NCBI RefSeq assembly: GCF_010731795.1
Contig: NZ_AP022591.1
Span: forward strand, 1,116,001 to 1,180,000
DNA: 64,000 bases
Direction of reading: 5' to 3'
From: Mycolicibacterium celeriflavum
GTDB lineage: Bacteria; Actinomycetota; Actinomycetes; Mycobacteriales; Mycobacteriaceae
Shown here: in pieces, positions 45,270 to 54,845 of the stretch
Layout: each line of letters opens with the position of its first letter
How positions within the stretch are numbered: the stretch's first letter is position 1
Program-made: the position numbers and the translations under genes
The notes under the pieces: model-generated
What the model was told of the DNA's origin: nothing
The model's database searches: none
The model's input: only the letters and a program-made list of their open reading frames with translations

Positions 45270-46991
45270 ATGCACCTCGGCGGTTACTCTGCTGAGGTGG
45301 CAGCCCGCCTCCCCTCGTTCAGCTCGTCGATCGCCCGTTGGCACGCCGACGAACCCCCGGTGGGCTCACCCCTCAACGACGCCGAGGTCATCGCGCTGCG
45401 CCGGACACGGCTGTTCGGCGCGGCCGGCACGGTGCTGATGGCGATCGGCGCGCTCGGCGTCGGGGCCAGGCCGGTGGTGCAGGACCCGACGTTCGGCGTG
45501 CGACTGCTCAACCTGCCGTCCCGCATCCAGACGGTGTCGCTGACCATGACCACCACCGGCGCGGTGATGATGGCGCTGGCCTGGCTGATGCTCGGCCGAT
45601 TCGCGCTGGGAGACCGGCGCATGTCGCGCAGTCAACTGGACCGTCTGCTGTGGCTGTGGGTGCTGCCGTTGCTGATCGCCCCACCCATGTACAGCCGCGA
45701 CGTCTACTCCTACCTGGCGCAGAGTCAGATCGGTATCAGCGGCCTGGACCCGTACCGGGTGGGTCCGGCGACCGGTCTGGGCCTGGACCACGTGTTCACG
45801 CTGTCCGTACCGAACATGTGGCGCGAGACACCGGCCCCGTACGGCCCGCTGTTCCTGTGGATCGGTCAGGGCATTTCGGCATTGACCGGCGAGAACATCG
45901 TGGCCGCGGTGCTGTGCCACCGGCTGGTCGTACTGTTCGGCGTGGGCCTGATCGTCTGGGCGACGCCTCGGCTGGCCCACCGCTGCGGCGTCGCCGAGGT
46001 GAGCGCGCTGTGGCTCGGCGCCGCGAACCCGCTGTTGATCATGCATCTGGTGGCGGGCATCCACAACGAGGCGTTGATGTTGGGCCTGATGCTCGCCGGC
46101 ACGGAGTTCGCCCTGCGCGGTGTCAGCAGTATCGGCGCCGCCACACCCCTGGTGCCCAGGCCGCTGAGCTGGCCGCAAGACCGCGCGCAGTGGGTGCGGT
46201 GGCGGCCGCTGGCGATGCTGCTTTTGGGCGTCGTGCTGATCACGCTGTCGTCGCAGGTGAAACTGCCGTCATTGCTGGCGCTGGGCTTCGTGGCGATGGC
46301 ACTGGCCTGCCGGTGGGGCGGCACGGTCAAGGCTTTCTTCCTGGCCGGCGGTTCGTTGACCGCCGTGTCGGTCGCGGTGATGGCTCTCATCGGATGGGCC
46401 AGCGGCCTCGGATTCGGCTGGCTCTTCACTCTGGGCACCGCGAACGTCGTGCGCAGTTGGATGTCGCTGCCCACCTTGCTGGCCCTGGGCACCGGCCAGG
46501 TCGGCATCCTGCTGGGCCTGGGCGACCACACCACCGCAGTGCTGGGCCTGGCCCGTGCGATCGGCGTGTTCATCATCGCGATCCTGGTGACCTGGCTGCT
46601 GCTGGCGGTGCTGCGGGGCCGGCTGCATCCGGTGGGCGGGCTCGGCGTCGCACTCGGCGTGACCGTGCTGCTGTTCCCGGTGGTCCAGCCCTGGTACGTG
46701 CTGTGGGCCGTGCTGCCGCTCGCGGCGTGGGCCACCCGCCCGGCGTTCCGCAGCACGACGATTGTGGTGACGCTGGCGGTCGGCATCTTCGGCCCCACCG
46801 CCAACGGCGACCGGTTCGCGCTGTTTCAGATTCTGCTCGCCGTGGCGGCCAGCACGGTGATCATGGCCGCGTTGATCTTGCTCACGTATAACCGGCTGCC
46901 CTGGCGGAGCGTGACGATGCGGCCGCCCGAGCAGCCGTCGCCACCGGAACCACAGCCGGTGAGACCCGACGCCTACGCTGAATCCCCGTGA
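45270..46991 (+). CDS. mptB: Alpha-(1->6)-mannopyranosyltransferase MptB
   Basis: A polytopic GT-C glycosyltransferase using polyprenyl-phosphate mannose to build the mannan core of lipomannan. 573 residues with about 13 hydrophobic segments. The first loop PPMYSRDVYSYLAQSQIGIS contains the acidic YSRDVYSY block of this family; LDPYRVGPATGLG, NMWRETPAPYGPLF and LVAGIHNEALMLGLML follow. The C-terminus is proline-rich and cytoplasmic. ATG at 45270 or GTG at 45297 could be the start. It overlaps the ABC gene at 46988 by 4 bases. Counterpart: Rv1459c. Confidence 0.93.
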   Translation: MHLGGYSAEVAARLPSFSSSIARWHADEPPVGSPLNDAEVIALRRTRLFGAAGTVLMAIGALGVGARPVVQDPTFGVRLLNLPSRIQTVSLTMTTTGAVMMALAWLMLGRFALGDRRMSRSQLDRLLWLWVLPLLIAPPMYSRDVYSYLAQSQIGISGLDPYRVGPATGLGLDHVFTLSVPNMWRETPAPYGPLFLWIGQGISALTGENIVAAVLCHRLVVLFGVGLIVWATPRLAHRCGVAEVSALWLGAANPLLIMHLVAGIHNEALMLGLMLAGTEFALRGVSSIGAATPLVPRPLSWPQDRAQWVRWRPLAMLLLGVVLITLSSQVKLPSLLALGFVAMALACRWGGTVKAFFLAGGSLTAVSVAVMALIGWASGLGFGWLFTLGTANVVRSWMSLPTLLALGTGQVGILLGLGDHTTAVLGLARAIGVFIIAILVTWLLLAVLRGRLHPVGGLGVALGVTVLLFPVVQPWYVLWAVLPLAAWATRPAFRSTTIVVTLAVGIFGPTANGDRFALFQILLAVAASTVIMAALILLTYNRLPWRSVTMRPPEQPSPPEPQPVRPDAYAESP

Positions 46992-47932
46992 CCCACCCAG
47001 GACCGGGGACCTCCCCCGCCCCCGTGCGCCTGAGCGGGGTCAGCAAGCGCTACGGGTCGACGATCGCGGTGTCAGACCTCGATCTGGAGGTTCAGACCGC
47101 CGAGGTGTTCGCCCTGCTCGGGCCCAACGGTGCAGGCAAGACCACCACCGTGGAGATGTGCGAAGGGTTCATCAAGCCCGACTCCGGCACCATCGAGATC
47201 CTCGGCCTCGACCCGTTCGGCGACAACGCCCGGGTGCGCGAGCGCATCGGCGTGATGTTGCAGGGCGGCGGCGCTTACCCGGCCGCCCGCGCGGGCGAAA
47301 TGCTCGACCTCGTCGCTTCCTACGCGGCCAACCCGCTCGACCCCGCGTGGCTGATGGACACTCTCGGCCTGACCGAGGCAGCGCGAACCACCTACCGGCG
47401 GCTCTCCGGCGGCCAACAACAGCGGCTCGCGCTGGCCTGCGCCGTGGTCGGCCGTCCCGAGCTGGTCTTCCTCGACGAACCGACCGCCGGCATGGACGCC
47501 CATGCCCGAATCGTGGTGTGGGAGTTGATCGATGGGCTGCGCCGCGACGGCGTCACGGTGGTGCTGACGACCCATCAACTGACCGAGGCCGAGGAGCTCG
47601 CGGACCGGATCATGATCATCGACCACGGTGTCGCGGTGGCCACCGGGACGCCCGAGGAGTTGATGCGCAGCGGCGCCGAGAACCAGTTGCGATTCCGCGC
47701 ACCGCGCATGCTCGATCTGTCGCTGCTCGTCACGGCATTGCCCGAAAGTTACCGGGCGAGCGAGACGGCGCCGGGCGAGTACCTGGTGGAGGGCGCGATC
47801 AACCCGCAGGTGCTGGCCACGGTGACGGCGTGGTGCGCGCGGCTCGACGTGCTGGCCACCGATATGCGTGTCGAACAGCGGAGCCTCGAGGACGTCTTCC
47901 TCGACCTGACCGGACGGGAGCTGCGCCCGTGA
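46988..47932 (+). CDS. ABC transporter ATP-binding protein
   Basis: A 314-residue ATPase of the CcmA/DrrA exporter type (Walker A GPNGAGKTT, signature LSGGQQQRLALA, Walker B LVFLDEPTAGMDAHAR, H-loop TTHQLTEAE). The C-terminal ~80 residues form the extension usual in this family and end EDVFLDLTGREL. GTG start at 46988 overlapping mptB, and GTGA overlap with the permease gene. Substrate unknown; the link with mptB and ctaA is positional. Counterpart: Rv1458c. Confidence 0.93.
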   Translation: MTHPGPGTSPAPVRLSGVSKRYGSTIAVSDLDLEVQTAEVFALLGPNGAGKTTTVEMCEGFIKPDSGTIEILGLDPFGDNARVRERIGVMLQGGGAYPAARAGEMLDLVASYAANPLDPAWLMDTLGLTEAARTTYRRLSGGQQQRLALACAVVGRPELVFLDEPTAGMDAHARIVVWELIDGLRRDGVTVVLTTHQLTEAEELADRIMIIDHGVAVATGTPEELMRSGAENQLRFRAPRMLDLSLLVTALPESYRASETAPGEYLVEGAINPQVLATVTAWCARLDVLATDMRVEQRSLEDVFLDLTGRELRP

Positions 47933-48699
47933 ATCGTTTTGCACCCGGCACGTTCTCGCCCGACCCCCGGCCGGCCACCGTGCAGAAGATGCTGGCCGCG
48001 CAGTTCAGCCTCGAACTGCGGCTGTTGCTGCGCAACGGCGAACAGCTGTTGCTGACGATGTTCATTCCGATCACGCTGTTGATCGGGTTGACGCTGTTGC
48101 CGCTCGGTTCGTTCGGACCGAACCGGGCCGCGACGTTCGTGCCGGCGATCATGGCGCTGGCGGTGATCTCCACGGCGTTCACCGGCCAGGCGATCGCCGT
48201 GGCGTTCGACCGCCGCTACGGAGCGCTCAAGCGGCTGGGCGCCACGGCACTTCCGGTGTGGGGCATCATCGCCGGTAAGTCACTGGCCGTGGTCGCGGTG
48301 GTGTTCCTGCAGGCGATCGTGTTGGGCACCATCGGTTTTGCGCTCGGGTGGCGACCGCACCTGGCCGGGTTGACGCTCGGCGCAGCGATCATCGCGCTGG
48401 GCACCGCGGGTTTCGCCGCACTTGGCCTGCTGCTGGGCGGCACGCTTCGCGCCGAGATCGTGCTGGCCCTGGCGAACCTGCTGTGGTTCGTCTTCGCCGG
48501 GCTCGGCGCGCTGACGCTCGAGGGCGGCATGGTGCCCTCCGCCGCGCAATGGGTCGCCCGGTTGACTCCCTCTGGCGCGCTGACCGAGGCGCTGTCGCGG
48601 GCGATGACGCTGTCGGTCGACTGGTTCGGCCTGCTGGTGCTCGCGGTGTGGGGTGCCGTCGCCGCGCTGTGTGCGCTGCGCTGGTTCCGCTTCACCTGA
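47929..48699 (+). CDS. ABC-2 type permease
   Basis: A 256-residue integral membrane partner of the preceding ATPase with six hydrophobic segments (for example TMFIPITLLIGLTLLPLG, FVPAIMALAVISTAFTGQ, FGLLVLAVWGAVAAL). The VAFDRRYGALKRLGATALP loop is the coupling region typical of ABC-2 permeases. GTG start overlaps the ATPase stop. Counterpart: Rv1457c; substrate unknown. Confidence 0.92.
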   Translation: MNRFAPGTFSPDPRPATVQKMLAAQFSLELRLLLRNGEQLLLTMFIPITLLIGLTLLPLGSFGPNRAATFVPAIMALAVISTAFTGQAIAVAFDRRYGALKRLGATALPVWGIIAGKSLAVVAVVFLQAIVLGTIGFALGWRPHLAGLTLGAAIIALGTAGFAALGLLLGGTLRAEIVLALANLLWFVFAGLGALTLEGGMVPSAAQWVARLTPSGALTEALSRAMTLSVDWFGLLVLAVWGAVAALCALRWFRFT

Positions 48700-48743
48700 G
48701 ACCACCGTCGCACCCACTACTACGGCTTGTAGTTGCGCTGCTC

Positions 48744-48756
48744 TACCATCGAACCC
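48744..48756 (+). promoter_or_regulatory. Candidate leaderless -10 for ctaA
   Basis: TACCAT at 48744-48749 ends 7 bases before the ctaA GTG at 48757, placing the transcription start at or next to the start codon. There is no ribosome site, in keeping with a leaderless message. No good -35 was seen. Confidence 0.4.
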
Positions 48757-49707
48757 GTGCGACGCGCCTTTATGCGGCTGGTCGATCTGCTGCCACTGCC
48801 CAGCCTGCGGACCCAGCGCGTCATCGCGTTCCTCGTCATCCTGACCCAAGGCGGTATCGCCGTGACCGGCGCAATCGTCCGCGTCACCGCATCCGGCCTG
48901 GGCTGCCCCACCTGGCCGCAGTGCTTCCCCGGCAGCTTCACCCCGATGCCGCACCCCGAGGTCGCGGTCATCCACCAGGCCGTCGAGTTCGGCAACCGCA
49001 TGGTCACGTTCCTGGTGGTGCTCACCGCCGCGGCCGCGGTCTTGGCGGTGACACGCGCGCGCCGCCGCCGCGAGGTGCTGATCTATGCATGGCTGATGCC
49101 GGCGTCGACGGTCGTGCAGGCGGTGATCGGCGGGATCACGGTGTTGACGGGTCTGCTGTGGTGGACGGTCGCCATCCACCTGCTGGCGTCGATGACGATG
49201 GTCTGGTTGGCGGTGCTGCTGTTCGTCAAGATCGGCGAGCCCGACGATGGCGTGCTCACCCGTCGGGCGCCAAAGCCTTTACGGCAGTTGGCTTTCCTTA
49301 GCGGCGTGGCGCTGGCGGCAGTCCTGGTGACCGGTACGTTGGTGACCGGGGCCGGTCCGCACGCGGGTGACAAGAGCCTCGACCGCACCATCCCACGCCT
49401 CGAGGTTCCCATCACGACGCTGGTGCACATGCACTCGTCGCTGCTGGTGGCCTACCTGTCGCTGGTGATCGGCCTGGGCTTCGGCTTGCTGGCGGTCCGT
49501 GCGGTCCGGCCGGCCATGGTGCGACTGGGCGTGCTGCTCGCGTTGGTGGTGGCGCAAGGGCTCGTCGGGGTCGTGCAGTTCTACACCGGCGTGCCCGCCG
49601 CCCTGGTGGCCGTCCACGTGGCCGGCGCCGCGGCCTGCACGGCGGCCACCGCGGCGCTATGGGCGTCGATGCGAGAGCGGGCCGAGCCCGAACCTCTCCA
49701 GCGCTGA
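48757..49707 (+). CDS. ctaA: Heme A synthase CtaA
   Basis: Converts heme O to heme A for cytochrome c oxidase. 316 residues, eight hydrophobic segments. The extracytoplasmic loop TASGLGCPTWPQCFPG has the cysteine pair of the family; conserved heme-ligand histidines are in VIHQAVEFGNRM, VAIHLLASM, LVHMHSSLL and VAVHVAG. ctaB (heme O synthase) lies 2 kb downstream. In M. tuberculosis the matching gene Rv1456c was originally annotated as an antibiotic transporter component, but the loop motif fits CtaA. Its last 51 bases overlap the ATP-grasp gene. Confidence 0.92.
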   Translation: MRRAFMRLVDLLPLPSLRTQRVIAFLVILTQGGIAVTGAIVRVTASGLGCPTWPQCFPGSFTPMPHPEVAVIHQAVEFGNRMVTFLVVLTAAAAVLAVTRARRRREVLIYAWLMPASTVVQAVIGGITVLTGLLWWTVAIHLLASMTMVWLAVLLFVKIGEPDDGVLTRRAPKPLRQLAFLSGVALAAVLVTGTLVTGAGPHAGDKSLDRTIPRLEVPITTLVHMHSSLLVAYLSLVIGLGFGLLAVRAVRPAMVRLGVLLALVVAQGLVGVVQFYTGVPAALVAVHVAGAAACTAATAALWASMRERAEPEPLQR

Positions 49708-50598
49708 CTCGACGCCCAAGACGAACTCCCGCTGCTGCCGCTCCCGGGTCGGTGGGTCTAGTTGCATCCAGCCCAGCGACGGCTCGACCAGTTCCACCTC
49801 CAGCACCCGCGGGTCGGAGCGGTCGCCGACGACGTCCACCCGTGCGTAGAGCAACTCCTCGGGCGCCAGGTCGAGGTGCGCGGCCACCGCCCCGAGCGCC
49901 GCATATCCGACGTCCCAGACCTCGAAGTCGGGTTCGGCCGCGGTGAGCGTCTCGCGCGCGTACGTGCCCGACTCGTCAAACACCGGCACCTGGCCGGCCC
50001 GCCGCAGTATCGGGCCCTTGGTGAACGCGTGCGATTGCGAACCGCCGAGAAACACCAGCGCGGTCTCCCCGTTTTCGATGCGCGCATCGTAGGGCTGGAT
50101 CAGCACAGGCCGCCCCGCGGCCAGCAGCCGGGCGGCGTGCCGTCGAGCGTCGTCGCGGTCCGAAAAGCGCATCGTGTCCACCGATCCCACTCCGACAGCG
50201 GGTTTGACCACGACCTCGGCACTGTTCGGCAGCCACACTGTGTCGCCCGGACCAAAGAATCGGCTCGGCACGATCGGCACCCCCGCGGCGGCAAGGTCGA
50301 GGAGATAGCGCTTGTCGGTGTTCCACGGCACCACCCTCGCGAGGTTGAGCAGGTTGCGGACCCGCCCCGCCCAGCCGAGGAACTCGTCGAGTCGATCGAT
50401 GTAGTCCCACGTCGCCCGCAGGATCACCAGGTCGGCCTCCAGCGTCGCCGGGTCGTCCCAGGACAGCCAGCGGGCGTGCAGCCCGTGCTTGCCCAGCGCG
50501 GCCACCAGGCCGGCGTCGTCGCCGTCTCCCTCCGGCAGTGCAGGGCATCCGGCCAGCACGATGCGCGGATGGAACAGGTCGGGCCGCGCGAGCTTCAC
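49657..50598 (-). CDS. ATP-grasp-like conserved protein (Rv1455-like)
   Basis: A 313-residue cytoplasmic protein with an ATP-grasp appearance: a Rossmann-like start (RIVLAGCPALPEGDGDD), WNTDKRYLLDLAAAGVPIVP, VVKPAVGVGSVDTMRF (ATP-binding lysine region), RPVLIQPYDARIENGETALVFLGG and ARVDVVGDRSDPRVLEVELVEPSLG (metal-binding). The reaction and substrate are unknown. Its 3' end overlaps ctaA by 51 bases on the opposite strand. It diverges from qor by a very short gap. Confidence 0.85.
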   Translation of the reverse strand: MKLARPDLFHPRIVLAGCPALPEGDGDDAGLVAALGKHGLHARWLSWDDPATLEADLVILRATWDYIDRLDEFLGWAGRVRNLLNLARVVPWNTDKRYLLDLAAAGVPIVPSRFFGPGDTVWLPNSAEVVVKPAVGVGSVDTMRFSDRDDARRHAARLLAAGRPVLIQPYDARIENGETALVFLGGSQSHAFTKGPILRRAGQVPVFDESGTYARETLTAAEPDFEVWDVGYAALGAVAAHLDLAPEELLYARVDVVGDRSDPRVLEVELVEPSLGWMQLDPPTRERQQREFVLGVESALERFGLGPLSHRRP

Positions 50599-50627
50599 AA
50601 CTGCAAGGATATTGGGAGGATGTGAGC

Positions 50628-51599
50628 ATGTACGCCATCGAAGTCGCCGAGACCGGCGGACCCGAAGTCCTCACCTACGTCGAGAAGCCGCAACCCGCGC
50701 CGGGTCCCGGCGAAGTGTTGATCAAGGCGGAGGCAATCGGAGTCAACTTCCTCGACACCTACTTCCGGTCCGGGCAGTATCCAAGGGAGACGCCGTTCAT
50801 CGTCGGCAACGAGGTGTGCGGCACCGTCGAAGCGGTCGGCGATGGCGTCGCCGCGCTGAAGGTCGGCGACCGCGTCGTCACCGCGCAGGCCAACGGCGCC
50901 TATGCCGAATACAGCGTTGCCCCAGCAGATTTCGTTGCTTACGTGCCGGACGGCGTGAGTCCCGAGGCGGCCGCCGCCGCACTGCTCAAGGGCATGACAG
51001 CGCACTACTTGATCAAGTCGCTGTACCCCGTGCAGCAGGGCGACTCGGTGCTGGTGCACGCGGGAGCGGGCGGCGTGGGCCTCATCCTCACGCAGTGGGC
51101 GACCAGCATGGCGGTGCGCGTCATCGCCACGGTCTCGACGCCGGAGAAGGCCGAGTTGTCGCGTCAGGCCGGCGCCGTGGAAGTGCTCGACTATCCGGAC
51201 GACCCGGCGGAGTTCGGCGCCACGATCAAGGAGATGACCGACGGCGGTGTCGCAGCCGTGTACGACGGCGTGGGGGCGGCCACGTTCGAAGCCAGTCTCG
51301 CCAGCCTGGCGGTGCGGGGCACGCTGGCACTGTTCGGCGCCTCCAGCGGACCGGTCCCCCCGTTCGATCCGCAACGCCTCAACGCGGCGGGCTCGCTGTT
51401 CTTGACCCGGCCCACGCTGGTGCACTACACCCGAACCGCCGACGAATTCGCCTGGCGGGCAGGCGAACTGCTCGACGCGATCGCCGCGGGCACGCTCACT
51501 ATCACGGTCAGCGAGCGCTACCGCCTTGAAGACGCAGAGCAGGCGCACCGCGATCTGCAGGGCCGCAAGACGGTCGGATCTGTGGTGTTGCTGCCGTAG
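50628..51599 (+). CDS. qor: NADPH:quinone oxidoreductase family protein
   Basis: Zinc-independent medium-chain dehydrogenase of 323 residues. GVNFLDTYFRSGQYP, the cofactor motif VHAGAGGVGLILTQ and ATVSTPEKAELSRQAGA fit quinone oxidoreductase (counterpart Rv1454c). ATG at 50628 follows GGGAGGA; the longer frame is rejected because its prefix is antisense to the ATP-grasp gene. Likely role in quinone or aldehyde reduction. Confidence 0.93.
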   Translation: MYAIEVAETGGPEVLTYVEKPQPAPGPGEVLIKAEAIGVNFLDTYFRSGQYPRETPFIVGNEVCGTVEAVGDGVAALKVGDRVVTAQANGAYAEYSVAPADFVAYVPDGVSPEAAAAALLKGMTAHYLIKSLYPVQQGDSVLVHAGAGGVGLILTQWATSMAVRVIATVSTPEKAELSRQAGAVEVLDYPDDPAEFGATIKEMTDGGVAAVYDGVGAATFEASLASLAVRGTLALFGASSGPVPPFDPQRLNAAGSLFLTRPTLVHYTRTADEFAWRAGELLDAIAAGTLTITVSERYRLEDAEQAHRDLQGRKTVGSVVLLP

Positions 51600-51602
51600 C
51601 GG

Positions 51603-52559
51603 TCAGAACAGCGTCGGAAGCGCCAGAGCCGAGTCGATCGCCAGTGCGCAGAAGACCACGGCGAGGTAGTTGTTGGACTGAAGGAACAGCCGCAACGGTT
51701 TGACGGGTTCGCCGCGACGCACGCCGTTGTAGAGCTGGTGTGCCATCACCAGGAACCACGCCCCGGCCAGCAGCGCGACCACGGCGTACAACCAGCCGGT
51801 CGCGGGCGTCAGCGCGAGGGTCGCGGCCACCGTCAGCCATGTGTAGATCACGATCTGCTTGGTGACCTGTCGCTCGGTGGCCACCGCGGGCAGCATCGGA
51901 ACGCCGGCCGCGCGGTAGTCCTCCTTGTAGCGCATGGCCAGCGCCCAGGTGTGCGGGGGCGTCCAGAAGAAGATGATCGCGAACATCGCCAACGCCGGCC
52001 AGGCGATCGTCCCGGTGACCGCCGACCAGCCGATCATCACCGGCATGCAACCCGCGGCGCCGCCCCACACCACGTTCTGGGAGGTGCGGCGCTTGAGCAA
52101 CAGTGTGTAGACGAGGACGTAGAACGCGATCGTCGCGCCCGCGAGGTGGGCCGACAGCATGTTCGTCGTCCACCACAGCCAGAAGAAGGACGCGACGGAC
52201 AGCGCGAGCCCGAACACCAGCGCGTGGCTGCGCGGAACCGTGGCGCGGGCCAGCGGTCTACGCTCGGTGCGCTTCATGACCTTGTCGATGTCGGCGTCGG
52301 CCACGCAGTTCAGCGCGTTGGCGCCCGCCGCCGCCAGCAGCCCGCCGACCAGCGTGTTCAGGATCAGCAGCGGGTCGACGTTGCCGCGGTGGGCCAACAG
52401 CATCGCCGGGATCGTGGTGACCAGGAGCAGTTCGATGACCCGCGGTTTCGTCAACGAGACGTAGCCCAGGAGTTTCTCGCGGATTCGCGTCCGGAACCGC
52501 TGCGGCGGCGACATCCGATCAGGCGCCCCGTCGGCGAGGTGGCCTTCGCGAACGCTCAC
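51603..52559 (-). CDS. ctaB: Protoheme IX farnesyltransferase (heme O synthase) CtaB
   Basis: Adds the farnesyl chain to heme b. UbiA-family prenyltransferase, 318 residues with nine hydrophobic segments. First aspartate motif [20 protein letters not shown], second region [15 protein letters not shown]. The GTG at 52559 has GACAGGAG upstream, which decides the start. It diverges from tkt and converges on qor with a 3-base gap. Together with ctaA it makes heme A. Confidence 0.95.
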   Translation of the reverse strand: MSVREGHLADGAPDRMSPPQRFRTRIREKLLGYVSLTKPRVIELLLVTTIPAMLLAHRGNVDPLLILNTLVGGLLAAAGANALNCVADADIDKVMKRTERRPLARATVPRSHALVFGLALSVASFFWLWWTTNMLSAHLAGATIAFYVLVYTLLLKRRTSQNVVWGGAAGCMPVMIGWSAVTGTIAWPALAMFAIIFFWTPPHTWALAMRYKEDYRAAGVPMLPAVATERQVTKQIVIYTWLTVAATLALTPATGWLYAVVALLAGAWFLVMAHQLYNGVRRGEPVKPLRLFLQSNNYLAVVFCALAIDSALALPTLF

Positions 52560-52733
52560 GCAGTTACTCCTGTCGAAATGGTCGAAGCGCGGGGCTTCTA
52601 CTACAGACGATGGTAGACCGCACCGCAACGGCGGCCTAATCGTCCCCCAGCAGCCTGCATCGGATGACCATCCCGCACTAGGGTGTTTAAGCGAGCAGCT
52701 GAAAAGAGCTCAACGCCGACCAGGAGTGCGCCT

Positions 52734-54827
52734 GTGACCACGCTCGAAGAAATCTCCGCGCTGACCCGTCCGAACCACCCCGACGACTGGACCGATGTGG
52801 ACACGTTGGCGGTCGACACCGTCCGGGTGCTGGCGGCGGATGCGGTACAGAAGGTGGGCAACGGCCACCCGGGCACCGCGATGAGCCTGGCGCCGCTGGC
52901 CTACACGCTCTTCCAGCGTCAGATGCGCCACGACCCCAGCGACGTGCACTGGCTCGGCAGGGACCGCTTCGTGCTGTCCGCCGGGCACTCCAGCCTGACG
53001 CTCTACATCCAGCTGTACCTCGGGGGCTTCGGTCTCGAGCTCTCCGACATCGAGTCCCTGCGGACCTGGAAGTCGAAGACTCCGGGACATCCGGAGTTCC
53101 GCCACACCAAGGGCGTGGAGATCACCACCGGACCGCTGGGCCAGGGTCTGGCCTCGGCGGTGGGGATGGCAATGGCCTCGCGCTACGAGCGCGGCTTGTT
53201 CGACCCCGACATCCCGTGGGGAGAGAGCCCGTTCGACCACTACATCTATGTGATCGCCTCCGACGGCGACATCGAAGAGGGCATCACCAGTGAGGCGTCC
53301 TCGCTGGCCGGCACCCAGCAGCTGGGCAACCTGATCGTCTTCTACGACCAGAACCAGATTTCGATCGAACACGACACCAACATCGCGCTGTCCGAGGACG
53401 TCGCGGCTCGCTACCGAGCCTACGGCTGGCACGTGCAGGAGGTCGAGGGCGGCGAGAACGTGGTCGGCATAGAGGAAGCCATCGAGGCCGCGCGCAAAGT
53501 CACCGACAAGCCGTCGTTCATCGCGCTGCGGACGATCATCGGCTATCCGGCGCCCAACAAGATGAACACCGGCAGCGCGCACGGGTCGGCGCTCGGCGAC
53601 GACGAGGTCGCCGCGACCAAGAAGATCCTCGGCTTCGACCCGGACAAGACGTTCGAGGTGCGGCCGGAGGTCATCGAGCACACCCGCAAGCTGGTGGAGC
53701 GCGGGAAGGAAGCACATGCCAAGTGGGAAACCGGTTTCGACGCCTGGGCGGAGCGCGAGCCCGATCGCAAGGCGCTGCTGGACCGGCTGCTGGCACAGGA
53801 GCTGCCCGACGGTTGGGACTCCGACCTGACCCACTGGGAGCCAGGCTCCAAGCCGTTGGCCACCCGAGCCGCATTCGGTCAGGTGCTCAACGACGTCGCG
53901 CCGAAGCTGCCCGAGCTGTGGGGCGGTTCGGCGGACCTCGCCGGCAGCAACAACACGACGATCAAGGGCGTCAAATCGTTTGGCCCGCCGTCGATTTCAA
54001 CTGACGACTTCGCGGCGGACTGGTACGGACGGGTGCTGCATTTCGGCGTTCGAGAGCATGCGATGGGCGCGATCCTGTCCGGTATCGTGCTGCACGGCCC
54101 CACCCGTGCGTTCGGCGGCACCTTCCTGCAGTTCTCCGACTACATGCGCGCGGCGGTGCGGCTGGCGTCGCTGATGGACATCGACACCATCTACATCTGG
54201 ACGCACGATTCGATCGGCCTCGGCGAAGACGGACCGACTCACCAGCCGATCGAACACCTCGCGGCACTGCGGGCGATTCCGAACCTGTCGGTGGTCCGGC
54301 CCGGTGACCCCAATGAAACCGCCTACGCGTGGCGCAGCATCCTGGCCCGCGGCAACGGCAGCGGTCCCGTCGGTTTCATCCTCACGCGCCAGGGCGTTCC
54401 CGTGCTGGAGGGCACGGACGCCGACGGTGTGGCCCGCGGGGGTTATGTGCTCGGCGGCGGCAACCCGGCCGACGACGCCGACGTGATCATCATTGCGACC
54501 GGTTCGGAACTGCAGCTGGCGGTGGAAGCCCGCAAGCTGTTGGCGGAGAAGGACATCTCCGCCTACGTGGTGTCGATGCCATGCGTGGAGTGGTTCGAAT
54601 CGCAACCGCAGGAGTACCGCGATTCGGTGCTGCCGCCGACCGTTTCGGCGCGTGTCGCGGTCGAGGCGGCCGTCGCACAGAGTTGGTACAAGCTCGTCGG
54701 CGACACCGGGGAGATCGTCTCCATCGAGCACTACGGCGAGTCCGCCGACGCCAAGACGTTGTTCCGCGAGTTCGGCTTCACCCCCGAGGCCGTGGTAGCA
54801 GCCGCGGAGCGCTCCATAGACAACTAG
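52734..54827 (+). CDS. tkt: Transketolase
   Basis: Thiamine-diphosphate enzyme of the non-oxidative pentose phosphate pathway. 697 residues. GNGHPGTAMSLAPLAY at the start; TPP-binding ASDGDIEEG followed by NLIVFYDQNQIS; pyrimidine domain HFGVREHAMGAILSG; C-terminal FGFTPEAVV. GTG at 52734 follows AGGAG. First gene of tkt-tal-zwf-opcA-pgl. Confidence 0.98.
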   Translation: MTTLEEISALTRPNHPDDWTDVDTLAVDTVRVLAADAVQKVGNGHPGTAMSLAPLAYTLFQRQMRHDPSDVHWLGRDRFVLSAGHSSLTLYIQLYLGGFGLELSDIESLRTWKSKTPGHPEFRHTKGVEITTGPLGQGLASAVGMAMASRYERGLFDPDIPWGESPFDHYIYVIASDGDIEEGITSEASSLAGTQQLGNLIVFYDQNQISIEHDTNIALSEDVAARYRAYGWHVQEVEGGENVVGIEEAIEAARKVTDKPSFIALRTIIGYPAPNKMNTGSAHGSALGDDEVAATKKILGFDPDKTFEVRPEVIEHTRKLVERGKEAHAKWETGFDAWAEREPDRKALLDRLLAQELPDGWDSDLTHWEPGSKPLATRAAFGQVLNDVAPKLPELWGGSADLAGSNNTTIKGVKSFGPPSISTDDFAADWYGRVLHFGVREHAMGAILSGIVLHGPTRAFGGTFLQFSDYMRAAVRLASLMDIDTIYIWTHDSIGLGEDGPTHQPIEHLAALRAIPNLSVVRPGDPNETAYAWRSILARGNGSGPVGFILTRQGVPVLEGTDADGVARGGYVLGGGNPADDADVIIIATGSELQLAVEARKLLAEKDISAYVVSMPCVEWFESQPQEYRDSVLPPTVSARVAVEAAVAQSWYKLVGDTGEIVSIEHYGESADAKTLFREFGFTPEAVVAAAERSIDN

Positions 54828-54845
54828 CAATCGAAAGGCACAGCA

